Shown here one piece after another: positions 18,374 to 26,303 of a stretch of 64,000 nt of DNA. The notes beneath the pieces are model-generated. The model ran no database searches. It saw only the letters and a list, made by a program, of their open reading frames with translations, and was not told where the DNA came from. Positions within the stretch are counted from its first letter, which is position 1, and every line of letters begins with the position of its first letter. The stretch lies in assembly GCA_020426325.1 (NCBI GenBank), contig JAGQQG010000012.1, positions 20,534 through 84,533 of the forward strand, given 5' to 3'. Source of the DNA: Planctomycetaceae bacterium. Lineage in GTDB: Bacteria > Planctomycetota > Planctomycetia > Planctomycetales > Planctomycetaceae. The position numbers and the translations under genes were made by a program.

Positions 18374-19729
18374 CTACCGATACGACGATTCGTCGATCTC
18401 GAATCTTTCAAGCAGTCGATAAAGTTTGCGACGATGGATTCCGAGACTGCGCGCGGCTTGAGCCTTGTTCCCTTTCTCCTGCTGCAACACATCGATGATG
18501 TGAGCTCTTTCGATGAGATCCAGCCGCTTGACTCCCGCGGTCACGAGGGCGACGCCGTCTCGTGGAGCAGTGTCCATGACCTCATGGGGGAGATCGTCAA
18601 CGGTGATGTGGTGTTCATCGGCGAGAATCGTGGCACGCTCAAGAGCGTTGATCAACTGACGAACGTTCCCTGGCCAGTGATAGTTGACAAGCAATGTCCG
18701 GGCGTCCGGCTCGATCTCCCAGTCCGTACCGAGATAGTGGTCAATCAGCAGGTCGATATCGCCCTCACGCTCGCGGAGTGGTGGCAACACCAGTGACATG
18801 ACGTTGATGCGGTAGTATAAGTCTTCGCGGAACCGTCCCTCCACAACTTCTTCACCGAGGTCGCGATTGGTGGCTGCCAGGATTCGCACGTCGACCCTTC
18901 GCTCCTGGTGTGAACCGACACGACGGAACGAACCATCTTCCAGGACGCGGAGTAATTTAGGTTGCAGACTGGTTGGCAACTCGCCAATTTCATCGATGAA
19001 AAGCGTTCCCCCATCGGCCACTTCAAACAACCCGTTTTTGGTGTCCGTGGCTCCTGTAAACGATCCCTTTTCATGGCCGAAGAGTTCGCTTTCGACAAGT
19101 TGCTCCGGCAAGGCCGCACAGTTAATCGTGACAAGCGGCTTGTCGCATCGTTCACTCGCCTGATGGATGGCTCGGGCGACTAACTCTTTCCCGGTGCCGC
19201 TTTCCCCCTGAATGAGAACCGCTTTATCGGTTGGGCCAACCCGTTCGACAAGTCTCAGCACTTCCAGCATGGCGCGAGACTTGCCGATCATCTTGACATC
19301 AGGACGTGATCTTCGAATCACCGCTCTGAGTTGCTGATTTTCTTTTTGCAGCAACCAACGTTCCTGAGCCATGCGGCATCGATGCTCAAGCTCACTGAGA
19401 GGGAAGGGTTTTGTGAGATAGTCACAGGCCCCCATCTTCATCGCTTCGACAGCATTTTCGACGGTTGCCTGCCCGGTCAGGAAAATGACTTCCGAATCGA
19501 CTCCGTCGGCTTTCAGGCGTTGGAGCAATTCCAGCCCGGAAATACCGGGCATGTTCATGTCGAAGATGGCGACTTGAAAATGCTTCCGTTCGCAATGCTT
19601 CAATGCCTCCTGACCGTTGGCCGCTCCCTCGACGTGATGGCCCTTGCGGTGCATCCATTCAACGGCCATTTCGCGGAAGCCGTCGTCGTCTTCCACGATC
19701 AGCAGGTCGATGGGACGTAGTTTTGACAT
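18374..19729 (-). CDS. NtrC-family sigma-54-dependent response regulator
   Basis: A 451-residue three-domain activator. The receiver domain has the acidic pocket in LLIVEDDDGF and the phospho-acceptor Asp in IFDMNMPG. The central AAA+ domain has Walker A GESGTGKE, the sigma-54-contacting loop GSFTGA, and Walker B GTLFIDEIGE. The C-terminus is a Fis-type helix-turn-helix (NKAQAARSLGIHRRKLYRLL). It therefore binds enhancer sites and drives sigma-54 RNA polymerase open complexes when phosphorylated. The start at 19729 follows GGTAGG and begins the canonical receiver; an in-frame start at 19807 is not supported. No histidine kinase is encoded in the window, so it is an orphan here. Five sigma-54 promoters with a shared palindrome lie in the next 8 kb, making it the prime candidate regulator. 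Confidence 0.92.
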   Translation of the reverse strand: MSKLRPIDLLIVEDDDGFREMAVEWMHRKGHHVEGAANGQEALKHCERKHFQVAIFDMNMPGISGLELLQRLKADGVDSEVIFLTGQATVENAVEAMKMGACDYLTKPFPLSELEHRCRMAQERWLLQKENQQLRAVIRRSRPDVKMIGKSRAMLEVLRLVERVGPTDKAVLIQGESGTGKELVARAIHQASERCDKPLVTINCAALPEQLVESELFGHEKGSFTGATDTKNGLFEVADGGTLFIDEIGELPTSLQPKLLRVLEDGSFRRVGSHQERRVDVRILAATNRDLGEEVVEGRFREDLYYRINVMSLVLPPLREREGDIDLLIDHYLGTDWEIEPDARTLLVNYHWPGNVRQLINALERATILADEHHITVDDLPHEVMDTAPRDGVALVTAGVKRLDLIERAHIIDVLQQEKGNKAQAARSLGIHRRKLYRLLERFEIDESSYR

Positions 19730-19772
19730 CCTACCAATTTCCAATGTTGAGGGACTGATGTCCAGAAAATGT

Positions 19773-19810
19773 GGAATGCAGGAGTTGATACTCTCTCTGT
19801 CCTGCATTCC
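19773..19810 (-). terminator. Stem-loop between hsp20 and the regulator gene
   Basis: An 11-bp perfect inverted repeat (GGAATGCAGGA / TCCTGCATTCC) with a 16-base loop lies just past the stop of the Hsp20 gene. It probably ends the hemerythrin-Hsp20 transcript. There is no strong U-run, so it could instead be an mRNA-stabilising or regulatory hairpin ahead of the regulator gene. Confidence 0.5.
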
Positions 19811-19828
19811 GAGTTACGCAGACCGTAG

Positions 19829-20302
19829 TCATCCTTTTACAGTGATCTTTCGACTGGCCGCCTCTGCGGTCTTGGGAAGAGTGACCGTCAAGACACCCTC
19901 TTTCAATTCAGCATTTACACGGGTTTGGTCCACAGCACATGGCAGCAGGACAGTTCGTGAAAACGTCCCTTTTCGGCGTTCCACCCGATGATACTTGCGA
20001 TCTTCTGCTTTTGGCTCTTCAATTTCATCGGTATGAGAACCACTGATGGTCAGATAGTTTTCATTGATCTCAATGTCGACTTCCTCCGGTTTGAAACCTG
20101 GTAGATCGGTCTCGACACGAATCTCATTGACCGTCTCGGAAAGATCAATACTTGGGATCATCTCGGCTTTCCCGCGGAACAATCCACGATCTCCGAGGAT
20201 GTTATCGAATGCATCTTCCATTTCCTGACGCAATTGCCAGAAGGGATGGCGACCACTCTGGGAGTGTGGAACGGCAGTCTGTGATTTCATAGGGGTTGGC
20301 AT
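19829..20302 (-). CDS. Small heat-shock protein, Hsp20 family
   Basis: A 157-residue alpha-crystallin-type chaperone that holds unfolding proteins in solution. The crystallin domain runs from about residue 50 to the end: PSIDLSETVNEIRVETDLPG, NENYLTISG, RRKGTFSRTVLLP and the closing ELKEGVLTVTLPK, which is the hallmark of the family. The ATG at 20302 has CAGGAG 8 bases upstream; a TTG 27 codons earlier is less likely. It lies 117 bp behind the hemerythrin-like gene on the same strand, and I infer co-transcription from the sigma-54 promoter at 20916-20931. Confidence 0.92.
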   Translation of the reverse strand: MPTPMKSQTAVPHSQSGRHPFWQLRQEMEDAFDNILGDRGLFRGKAEMIPSIDLSETVNEIRVETDLPGFKPEEVDIEINENYLTISGSHTDEIEEPKAEDRKYHRVERRKGTFSRTVLLPCAVDQTRVNAELKEGVLTVTLPKTAEAASRKITVKG

Positions 20303-20419
20303 AGCGGTGTCTCCTGCACAACGGGGAATCTGATTCCGCCTGACGAAAAACTGTTGACGCGGTACGGGATCAAACAACTCCAATGGTTAGCTCTTCTTCA
20401 TGCTCCGATGAGACTCCTT

Positions 20420-20848
20420 TCAGCTGAATGACTGAATCAACCGCTCCTCGGCCAACTCATGCTCATGGAGTTGATCGAGGAAGCCTTCAACTCGCTGTCT
20501 CGCTTCCCCCCAGCAGACACCCGGCTGCAGTGATTGCAGTTCCTCGATGATGGCGTCAAGCTCAGCCAACAGTTCAGGATGTTCGCCTTGAAGCATGCAG
20601 ATCTCAGAAGCGAGTTGAGGTTCAGCAATTGCAAATCCTGTTGCGCAACCACTTCGTTCCATTTCTGTGAAATGTTCACGAAGGTGTTGGCGAAAGTGGG
20701 CCAACCGTGCGGCCATCTCACCAAAATTTGGTTGCCCAAGTTCGCAAAGCTGTTTCCACCACTCGCGCCATTCATGGATCTCTTCGTGGAGACCGGCATG
20801 AGCCCTCTGACAGACGTGCTGGAGTTCTTGTAATTCCGTGGATGCCAT
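20420..20848 (-). CDS. Hemerythrin-like (HHE) protein
   Basis: A 142-residue all-helical protein with His/Glu placements that fit an HHE cation-binding four-helix bundle: HEEIHEW in helix 1, HLREHFTEMER in helix 2, EHPELL in helix 3 and LHEHELAEERLI in helix 4. Such proteins bind a di-iron centre and sense or store oxygen or nitric oxide. The match is by pattern only; the loops differ from classic hemerythrin. The ATG at 20848 has GAGG 8 bases upstream; an ATG four codons earlier is less favoured. It is the first gene behind a clear sigma-54 promoter (predicted leader about 57 bases) and precedes Hsp20. Confidence 0.7.
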   Translation of the reverse strand: MASTELQELQHVCQRAHAGLHEEIHEWREWWKQLCELGQPNFGEMAARLAHFRQHLREHFTEMERSGCATGFAIAEPQLASEICMLQGEHPELLAELDAIIEELQSLQPGVCWGEARQRVEGFLDQLHEHELAEERLIQSFS

Positions 20849-20915
20849 GATCGCCCTCACCCTTTCTGGCTTGGATCCTCGATGAATTGAGGATCGTCGT
20901 CCGAAAACCTATGTA

Positions 20916-20931
20916 GGCAACTCGTATGCCA
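20916..20931 (-). promoter_or_regulatory. Sigma-54 promoter for the hemerythrin-like/hsp20 genes
   Basis: On the reverse strand the sequence reads TGGCATACGAGTTGCC. It has GG at -24 and GC at -12 with exactly 10 bases between, one change from TGGCAC-N5-TTGC. The predicted transcript would start near 20905, giving a leader of about 57 bases to the ATG at 20848. Confidence 0.75.
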
Positions 20932-20983
20932 ATCCTTTGTTGCCTCCTGAAAGTGTGGATGGAAGATGATTGCCCCTCGGCGA

Positions 20984-20999
20984 TGTGCGAATTTGCACA
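20984..20999. promoter_or_regulatory. Enhancer palindrome TGTGC-N6-GCACA, copy 1
   Basis: The sequence TGTGCGAATTTGCACA is a 16-bp palindrome with 5-bp perfect arms. It lies between two divergent sigma-54 promoters, 52 bp from the left one and 124 bp from the right. A further partial site, AGTGCACACT at 21012-21021, follows. The same palindrome with the same spacing recurs at 23807 and 26980. I infer that it is the activator's enhancer site. Confidence 0.7.
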
Positions 21000-21123
21000 C
21001 TACGGGTTCAGAGTGCACACTTTGATGGCCAGGCCAAGACTGAATGATCGCTTGGTGACACGGCTTGACGATCGGATTGAGAGTAGAACGTCGCTTCGAC
21101 TGAATAGAGCCTGTAGGACGTCG

Positions 21124-21139
21124 TGGCACGCGATCTGCA
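21124..21139 (+). promoter_or_regulatory. Sigma-54 promoter for the small ORF/usp/MFS genes
   Basis: The sequence TGGCACGCGATCTGCA keeps the complete -24 element TGGCACG and a -12 element CTGCA (one change from TTGCA), with GG-N10-GC spacing. The predicted start near 21150 leaves a leader of about 66 bases to the ATG at 21216. Confidence 0.78.
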
Positions 21140-21215
21140 CTTCTCCCTTAAGTCAGAGTGAATTCTGAGAATCATTTCGATGATGAGCGTATAGACAACC
21201 TGGTGGACATCAGTT

Positions 21216-21344
21216 ATGGAACTTCCTGAATACCTCTTACTCGCATTTGCTGTCATGCTGGGAGTATTCGTTCGGCATTGGTGGCAGAGGCGTTCGTCTC
21301 GCACGTCTGTTCACAAAGTGGCAGATGAGAAACGTTCCCGATGA
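21216..21344 (+). CDS. 42-residue single-span membrane peptide
   Basis: A small ORF starting MELPEYLLLAFAVMLGVF and ending in a very basic tail (WWQRRSSRTS...KRSR). It has one hydrophobic segment of about 15-17 residues and would sit in the membrane with a cytosolic basic tail. A GGTGGA ribosome-binding site lies 8 bases upstream. It is the first ORF behind the sigma-54 promoter at 21124. Its stop codon overlaps the GAGGA ribosome-binding site of the universal stress protein gene, which suggests translational coupling. No family is recognised. Too short for routine gene finding. Confidence 0.6.
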   Translation: MELPEYLLLAFAVMLGVFVRHWWQRRSSRTSVHKVADEKRSR

Positions 21345-21357
21345 GGACTTTTGGCAA

Positions 21358-21819
21358 ATGATCCAGATCAAACACATCTTGGTGCCCATCGACTTTAGCG
21401 AATACAGCCGGTTAGCTGCGGTGTATGCTCGTGAACTCGCCGAACGGTTTGGGGCGACGGTACATCTGCTGCACGTTGTCCATGAGCCGCTCATCATGGG
21501 CCCGGATCCGGATGCCGGAGGGGCGATGGTCAACATGGAGGACGTCCGTCAGTCAACGGAACTGTCTCTGACCGAATGGGCGAACGATCACATGGGACAT
21601 GACACGAAGATCGAAAGGGGCGTGAGAGTGGGGGCGGCTTACGTCGAAATTGTGCGGTATGCCCGTGAGCATGATATCGATCTGATCGTACTCGGCTCGC
21701 ATGGCCGCACCGGATTGATGCACGTCCTCCTGGGAAGCGTCGCCGAGCGCGTGATTCGCAAGGCTCCCTGTCCGGTGATGACAGTCCGTCCTGAAGGTCA
21801 GCAGTTCGTCATGCCCTGA
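21358..21819 (+). CDS. Universal stress protein (UspA family)
   Basis: A 153-residue single-domain Usp. It begins with the canonical strand IKHILVPIDFSEYS and ends with the nucleotide-binding signature GSHGRTGLMHVLLGSVAERVI followed by APCPVMTVR. The G-2x-G-9x-G(S/T) pattern indicates ATP binding. Usp proteins support survival under energy or oxygen limitation. I chose the ATG at 21358 because the fold starts there and a GAGGA site precedes it; two upstream in-frame ATGs overlap the 42-residue ORF. It belongs to the sigma-54 transcript starting near 21150, with the MFS gene 48 bp downstream. Confidence 0.92.
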   Translation: MIQIKHILVPIDFSEYSRLAAVYARELAERFGATVHLLHVVHEPLIMGPDPDAGGAMVNMEDVRQSTELSLTEWANDHMGHDTKIERGVRVGAAYVEIVRYAREHDIDLIVLGSHGRTGLMHVLLGSVAERVIRKAPCPVMTVRPEGQQFVMP

Positions 21820-21867
21820 GCAATCGAGCAGAGACGCTCAACGGTTCATGTCATTGATTGGACAATT

Positions 21868-23169
21868 ATGCAGACCGTCAACGGACCTGAGAGCGTTACT
21901 CGGCGTGAGGTCTTTGCCTGGGCAATGTACGACTGGGCGAACAGTGCTTACTCCACGATTCTCATTACGATCCTGGTGTCATATTTGCAGGAAGACGCTT
22001 TCCCGGGTAAAGCGGGCATTGTTCTGTACGGTTGGGGGATCGGCCTCACCATGCTCATCTCAGCCGTGCTGCTTCCTGTGCTCGGTGCCATCGCTGACGC
22101 ACATACCAACAAGCGACAGTGGTTGATCGGTACGGCTGTCGGTGGAGCAGTCTGCCTCATCCTGATGGGCCTCATCCCGACAAGTCAGACCTGGATGATT
22201 GCGGCGATGTTTCTGCTGACCAATCTGTGCTTTGAAGTCTCATTCTGCTTCTACAATGGCTTTCTCCCTGAGTTGACGGATGAGGAACATATGGGGCGGG
22301 TTTCTGCCCTGGGGTATGCACTGGGATACCTCGGAGGTGGTCTGATGTTGCTGCTGGCGATCCTGATTCTTATGAAAGGGGAGGCGATAGGTCTGCCGCC
22401 GGACGTCGTTGTGCGGAAGCGAATTGTGCTTGCGCTGACAGGTTTCTGGTGGGCCATTTTTACGTTGCCCATTGTCTTGGTGCTGCATGACAGGACATCT
22501 CCTGTTCCTCGCTCACAATCGCTTGTAGAGACCTCCCGACATGCAATTCACGAAGTCCTGACGACCCTCCGAAACGTCAAGAACTATCGAATTCTCGCGT
22601 TATTTCTGCTGGCATTTCTGATGTATAACGACGGCGTTCAAACAATGATCAGCCAGGCGTCCGTGTTTGCCATTCAGGTGCTGGAGATGCAGGCTGCGGA
22701 GCTTGGACAGGTCATCCTGATGATTCAGTTCATTGCCCTGCCTGCGGCCTTTGCTGTGGGCTGGCTTGGGGATCGATATGGCCAGAAGATCACGTTGATC
22801 GGATGTCTCATCGTGTGGACGGTGATTGCTGTGACCGCATACTTCATCACAACGCGGCTTCAGTTCTGGCTCATGGCTGCGTTCGCTGCTATGGTCATGG
22901 GCGGGACGCAGACGGTCAGCCGCGCGATCATGGGGTTGATGACCCCTCGACGTCACTCCGCAGAATTCTTCGGGTTCTTCGGTCTCTCCGGTCGAGCGAC
23001 AAGTATGCTGGGACCGATTTTCTTTTCCACAATCCTGGCAGGCACGGGAAACCCACACCTGGCGATTACCAGTCTCGTGATCTTTTTTGCGGGAGGTCTC
23101 TTCCTGATGCTGCTTGTTGATGTCGCACAGGGACAGGCAGCGGCGCTGCGGGAGAACAAAAATTGTTAA
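21868..23169 (+). CDS. MFS transporter, UMF1/Atg22-like
   Basis: A 433-residue transporter with about 12 membrane segments. The N-terminal WAMYDWANSAYSTILIT signature identifies the UMF1 family (related to vacuolar Atg22 amino-acid effluxers). The region around residues 330-380 contains GGTQTVSRAIMGLMTP, another conserved block. Substrate is unknown; amino-acid or small-molecule efflux is the family expectation. It follows the universal stress protein gene by 48 bp on the same strand and is probably read from the same sigma-54 promoter. It is convergent with the cytochrome gene, 34 bp apart. Confidence 0.88.
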   Translation: MQTVNGPESVTRREVFAWAMYDWANSAYSTILITILVSYLQEDAFPGKAGIVLYGWGIGLTMLISAVLLPVLGAIADAHTNKRQWLIGTAVGGAVCLILMGLIPTSQTWMIAAMFLLTNLCFEVSFCFYNGFLPELTDEEHMGRVSALGYALGYLGGGLMLLLAILILMKGEAIGLPPDVVVRKRIVLALTGFWWAIFTLPIVLVLHDRTSPVPRSQSLVETSRHAIHEVLTTLRNVKNYRILALFLLAFLMYNDGVQTMISQASVFAIQVLEMQAAELGQVILMIQFIALPAAFAVGWLGDRYGQKITLIGCLIVWTVIAVTAYFITTRLQFWLMAAFAAMVMGGTQTVSRAIMGLMTPRRHSAEFFGFFGLSGRATSMLGPIFFSTILAGTGNPHLAITSLVIFFAGGLFLMLLVDVAQGQAAALRENKNC

Positions 23170-23203
23170 TCAAGCACATGGTCTGTCAGACGACCGTCAG
23201 CGA

Positions 23204-23656
23204 TCAGTAGATGGGGTACTCAGTCGGAACCTGCGGTCTCAGACGATAATGTGACTGCAGGAACGCAACGAGATCGATGAGCTGTTGCACGGTCATCGCG
23301 TCATTGTAATTGATCATCTTCGATTCGCCTTCGGTGGAAATTACATCGGGGATGTAGCCTTTGGCCAGCTTGTGCGATGGATTGATGATCGAAGTCACCA
23401 GTTCGCCATAAGTGCTGATGTGTGCGACTTCGCCCCCCAGCACAACTTCCTGTTCCAGATCCAACTCAACCTCCGGGAGTTCTACCCCTTTGACATCGTG
23501 GCAGGCATGGCACTTCAGAGAGACGAATGCCTCCTCACCACGTTTGACGTCACCATCAGGGAGCGTGAAACCAGACCCTGACTTCGGGCCAGGCTCACAG
23601 CCGAGAAGAGAAGTCAGCACGATCAGGCACACACAGGATGATAAAATGTGTTTCAT
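23204..23656 (-). CDS. Monohaem c-type cytochrome lipoprotein
   Basis: A 150-residue predicted lipoprotein (lipobox LTSLLGC) with one haem motif, CHACH, at about residues 49-53. The region KMINYNDAMTVQQLIDLVAFLQSHY is the typical C-terminal helix of small class-I cytochromes, with M near the motif as likely sixth ligand. It would carry electrons in the periplasm, anchored to a membrane. The gene has its own reverse-strand sigma-54 promoter at 23730-23745 (leader about 63 bases) and an enhancer palindrome at 23807, so it is a direct candidate member of the regulon. Confidence 0.85.
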   Translation of the reverse strand: MKHILSSCVCLIVLTSLLGCEPGPKSGSGFTLPDGDVKRGEEAFVSLKCHACHDVKGVELPEVELDLEQEVVLGGEVAHISTYGELVTSIINPSHKLAKGYIPDVISTEGESKMINYNDAMTVQQLIDLVAFLQSHYRLRPQVPTEYPIY

Positions 23657-23729
23657 GGCGACCTCTCTTTTTGACAGAGCCCTTCGCTCATCCCCATTCG
23701 ATTACGATACGAACGACAACCAGTAAGGC

Positions 23730-23745
23730 AGCAATCGGCGTGCCC
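23730..23745 (-). promoter_or_regulatory. Sigma-54 promoter for the cytochrome lipoprotein
   Basis: On the reverse strand the sequence reads GGGCACGCCGATTGCT, matching TGGCACG-N4-TTGCT except for the first base. GG and GC are exactly 10 bases apart. The predicted transcript start is near 23719. Confidence 0.75.
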
Positions 23746-23806
23746 ATGTCCTAGTTGTTCAATCGATGCTTGATCTCTATCTCCTTGTGAGCCAAAGTGG
23801 CATTGA

Positions 23807-23822
23807 TGTGCGTCGCCGCACA
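23807..23822. promoter_or_regulatory. Enhancer palindrome TGTGC-N6-GCACA, copy 2
   Basis: The sequence TGTGCGTCGCCGCACA has the same 5-bp arms and 6-bp spacer as copies 1 and 3. It is 61 bp upstream of the -24 element of the cytochrome promoter. On its other side lies the 24008 gene group, for which I could not find a -24/-12 element. Confidence 0.7.
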
Positions 23823-24007
23823 CTTGAGGGGTGAGTGTTTTGAGACGGCTATGCTTGCTAAGCACCGTCTTGGAATTCATCACTTTCGTGGGATTGCGCA
23901 TGAATGTTGCACTTCATCGGGACCATGTAACGACACTGTTGAATTGACAGTCCGTTGAGCTGACAGGCAGATCGAATCAATCAATCCCATCTGACAGGAG
24001 CTTCAAA

Positions 24008-24271
24008 ATGAATCCGGACCGCAATCGGACTGAGGAATTAATCAGTTCGCTTAAGCAGCAACGAGATGAAATTGGCTTGCGAATGCATCTTGCAGGCGCA
24101 GAAGCCAAACAGGAATTGGAGCAGCTTGATGACAAGTTGGCTCAACTGACCAGTAAGTTCGAGCCACTCAAAGTTGCCGTCGGGGAAACAAGCGATGATG
24201 TCTGGACATCACTAACGCTGGTTGGTGAGGAAATTAAGAGAGGTTTTGAGAAGATCCGCAAATCCCTGTGA
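24008..24271 (+). CDS. 87-residue coiled-coil protein
   Basis: A small, highly charged, helical protein of unknown function. Residues 5-55 show heptad-like spacing of Leu/Ile (LISSLKQQRDEIGLRMHL, then LEQLDDKLAQLTSKF), suggesting a coiled coil. The C-terminus is an amphipathic helix (LVGEEIKRGFEKIRKSL). A strong GACAGGAG site precedes the ATG. It heads a three-gene group (24008-26303) with short gaps. No cysteine is present and there is no signal peptide, so it is cytosolic. Similar small helical proteins accompany stress genes in other bacteria, but I recognise no family. Confidence 0.7.
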   Translation: MNPDRNRTEELISSLKQQRDEIGLRMHLAGAEAKQELEQLDDKLAQLTSKFEPLKVAVGETSDDVWTSLTLVGEEIKRGFEKIRKSL

Positions 24272-24300
24272 TGCGGAGATGTCTATCCGGAGACTGAGCC

Positions 24301-24753
24301 ATGCCTGCACATCAAGTTCGGGACATTCTGAAGTCTATCCGTGAAGTTCATCAGCAACTCGCGGCCCGGTATCGGGAGTTGGATGCGGAGTCTTCTGATG
24401 AGCGGATCAAGCTCCTGCTCGAAGATATGGAACGCCGGGAGGATGCGTATGATGCTTGCATCAGAGAGTACGAATCGTCCGAGTCAACTGCGATTCTGGA
24501 GACATGGTTACAGTTCGTACCCGATGAAGCAGTTCGAATCTCTCACATCAAGGAACAAATCGCAAAGCCCTGTTCGCTCTCTGAACTGGTTGACGAAACT
24601 CTGCAGCTGAACAGCCGACTCAGTGATGCCTATCTCACCTTGGCCAAAGAGGCCCCCATTCCAGAACTACAAGAGCTTTTTGCCGATCTGGCACAGTTGG
24701 AGGAGGAAAACGATTGCCACTACGCCAAGGTCCTTCTCGGCGTTGATGAGTGA
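24301..24753 (+). CDS. Helical stress-island protein of unknown function
   Basis: A 150-residue all-helical cytosolic protein. The first helix pair contains REVHQQLAARYRELDAES and LLLEDMERREDAYDACIRE; the last contains ELFADLAQLEEENDCHYAKV. The spacing of Glu and His in those helices recalls ferritin-like bundles, but the ExxH pairs are not all present, so I do not call it an iron protein. It lies 29 bp after the coiled-coil gene, and its stop codon overlaps the next start (TGATG), so it is translationally coupled to the kinase/P-loop fusion. Confidence 0.65.
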   Translation: MPAHQVRDILKSIREVHQQLAARYRELDAESSDERIKLLLEDMERREDAYDACIREYESSESTAILETWLQFVPDEAVRISHIKEQIAKPCSLSELVDETLQLNSRLSDAYLTLAKEAPIPELQELFADLAQLEEENDCHYAKVLLGVDE

Positions 24754-26303
24754 TGTCAGATTCGTCTGTTCCTCCATTGATTTCCGGCCTGTTGAAACCG
24801 GCAGCTTACCCACATCAGGTCAAGGAGGTCCGCGTCCGACAGACGCACATCTCATGGGTCTTGTTGACCGGTGAGTTTGCTTACAAGATCAAAAAGCCTG
24901 TCAATTTAGGGTTCCTCGACTTCAGCATACTGAATCAGCGGCGTCACTTCTGCGAGGAGGAACTTCGGCTGAATGGGCGCTACTCTGAAGATCTCTACCT
25001 CGACGTCGTCCCAATCGTGCAAACTCGGGAAGGTCCGCAGGTTGCAGGTTCGGGGGCGCCGATCGAGTACGCCGTTCGTATGCGTCAGTTCGATGAGCGG
25101 GAGCTGGCGACGAACTTGTTGAAGGAGGGAAAATTATCGTCGACTCTCTGCAATGAAGTCGCAGCAATGGTTGCCCGGATGCATGGGTTGGCTGAACGAG
25201 TGCTCGGCAATGAATGGGGGACGCCTGAAAAAGTTGCCAAACCTGTGGCTGAGAACTTCACCGAGTTGCGACCTCTGGTCAGTGAGCCTGAGCGTCTCCG
25301 GCAAATCGACGAGGTGGAATTATGGTCGAAGGACTCTGCTGACAGGCTCACCTCAACATTCGAGATGAGACAGAAGCAGGGATTCGTTCGAGAGTGTCAC
25401 GGTGATCTGCATCTTGGGAACATCGTTCGATGGCAAGATGCGATGACACCTTTTGACTGTATCGAGTTCAATGCAGCTTTTCGCTGGATCGACGTGCTGA
25501 ATGAAGTTGCGTTCCTTGTGATGGACCTGGACGACCACCGTCGGAGCGACTTGGGCACTCGCTTTCTGAATACCTATCTCGAGCAGACGGGCAACTACGA
25601 AAGCCTCTCGGTGTTACCCTTCTACCTCACCTACCGGGCGGTGATACGGGCCAAGGTGCATACCATCCGCGCGAATCAGCCCGGACTTCCTTCAACCGAA
25701 TCCGCGCGGCTCCGAGAGGAATGTCACAGCTATCTCAATCTTGCGCAGAGATACACACGGCAGATTCCTGGTTCTCTCACGATTACATATGGAGTCTCAG
25801 GGAGCGGAAAAACGACGGGTTCTCATCAGATCCTCAATCGCCAGCGATCGATCCACATCCGGTCAGATGTCGAACGCAAGAGGCTTTTTGGATTGCGATC
25901 ACAGGATCATGCAACAGCGAAAGTGGGAAAAGGGATTTACACCTCCGAGAATAATGCAGTCACCTATGATCGTCTTCTCTCACTCTCCCGTTCCGTGCTA
26001 ACGTCTGGATTCCCCGTGATTGTTGATGCATCGTTCCTCAGACGTGCAGAGCGAGAACGATTTCGGAAGCTCGCGGAACAGTTGAGCGTGCCTTTTCAGA
26101 TTCTCCCGTTTCATGCAGACATCCAGACGCTTCGTGACCGTATTCAAACTCGACTCGAGTCCACTCAGGATGCATCGGATGCGACGATTGCTGTCCTGGA
26201 ACATCAGCTTCAAATCAACGAACCATTGACAGCCGACGAACAACGATTCGTCATTTCACCAGCAGAACCGGGCAGGGAGCGAGAATCGAAGATTGATAGC
26301 TGA
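24753..26303 (+). CDS. Bifunctional kinase-like protein: aminoglycoside phosphotransferase-like plus P-loop ATPase
   Basis: A 516-residue two-domain protein. Residues about 1-330 are an aminoglycoside phosphotransferase-like fold (COG2187 type) with the catalytic loop ECHGDLHLGNIV and the metal-binding Asp in FDCIEFN. Residues about 345-500 form a P-loop kinase (COG0645 type) with YGVSGSGKTT as Walker A. The same domain order occurs in a DosR-regulated mycobacterial protein (Rv2004c, from memory). The substrate is unknown. An ATG at 24753 overlaps the upstream stop by one base; a GTG one codon earlier is possible. Its last 53 bases overlap the convergent universal stress protein gene. Confidence 0.85.
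   Translation: MSDSSVPPLISGLLKPAAYPHQVKEVRVRQTHISWVLLTGEFAYKIKKPVNLGFLDFSILNQRRHFCEEELRLNGRYSEDLYLDVVPIVQTREGPQVAGSGAPIEYAVRMRQFDERELATNLLKEGKLSSTLCNEVAAMVARMHGLAERVLGNEWGTPEKVAKPVAENFTELRPLVSEPERLRQIDEVELWSKDSADRLTSTFEMRQKQGFVRECHGDLHLGNIVRWQDAMTPFDCIEFNAAFRWIDVLNEVAFLVMDLDDHRRSDLGTRFLNTYLEQTGNYESLSVLPFYLTYRAVIRAKVHTIRANQPGLPSTESARLREECHSYLNLAQRYTRQIPGSLTITYGVSGSGKTTGSHQILNRQRSIHIRSDVERKRLFGLRSQDHATAKVGKGIYTSENNAVTYDRLLSLSRSVLTSGFPVIVDASFLRRAERERFRKLAEQLSVPFQILPFHADIQTLRDRIQTRLESTQDASDATIAVLEHQLQINEPLTADEQRFVISPAEPGRERESKIDS

Noticed and set aside
23823..24007. Search for a forward sigma-54 promoter before the 24008 gene
   Set aside because: No GG-N10-GC pair with a matching element was found in the stretch, despite the palindrome at 23807.
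24301..24753. Calling the 150-residue helical protein a ferritin or rubrerythrin
   Set aside because: The di-iron ExxH motifs are incomplete, so only a general helical description is supported.
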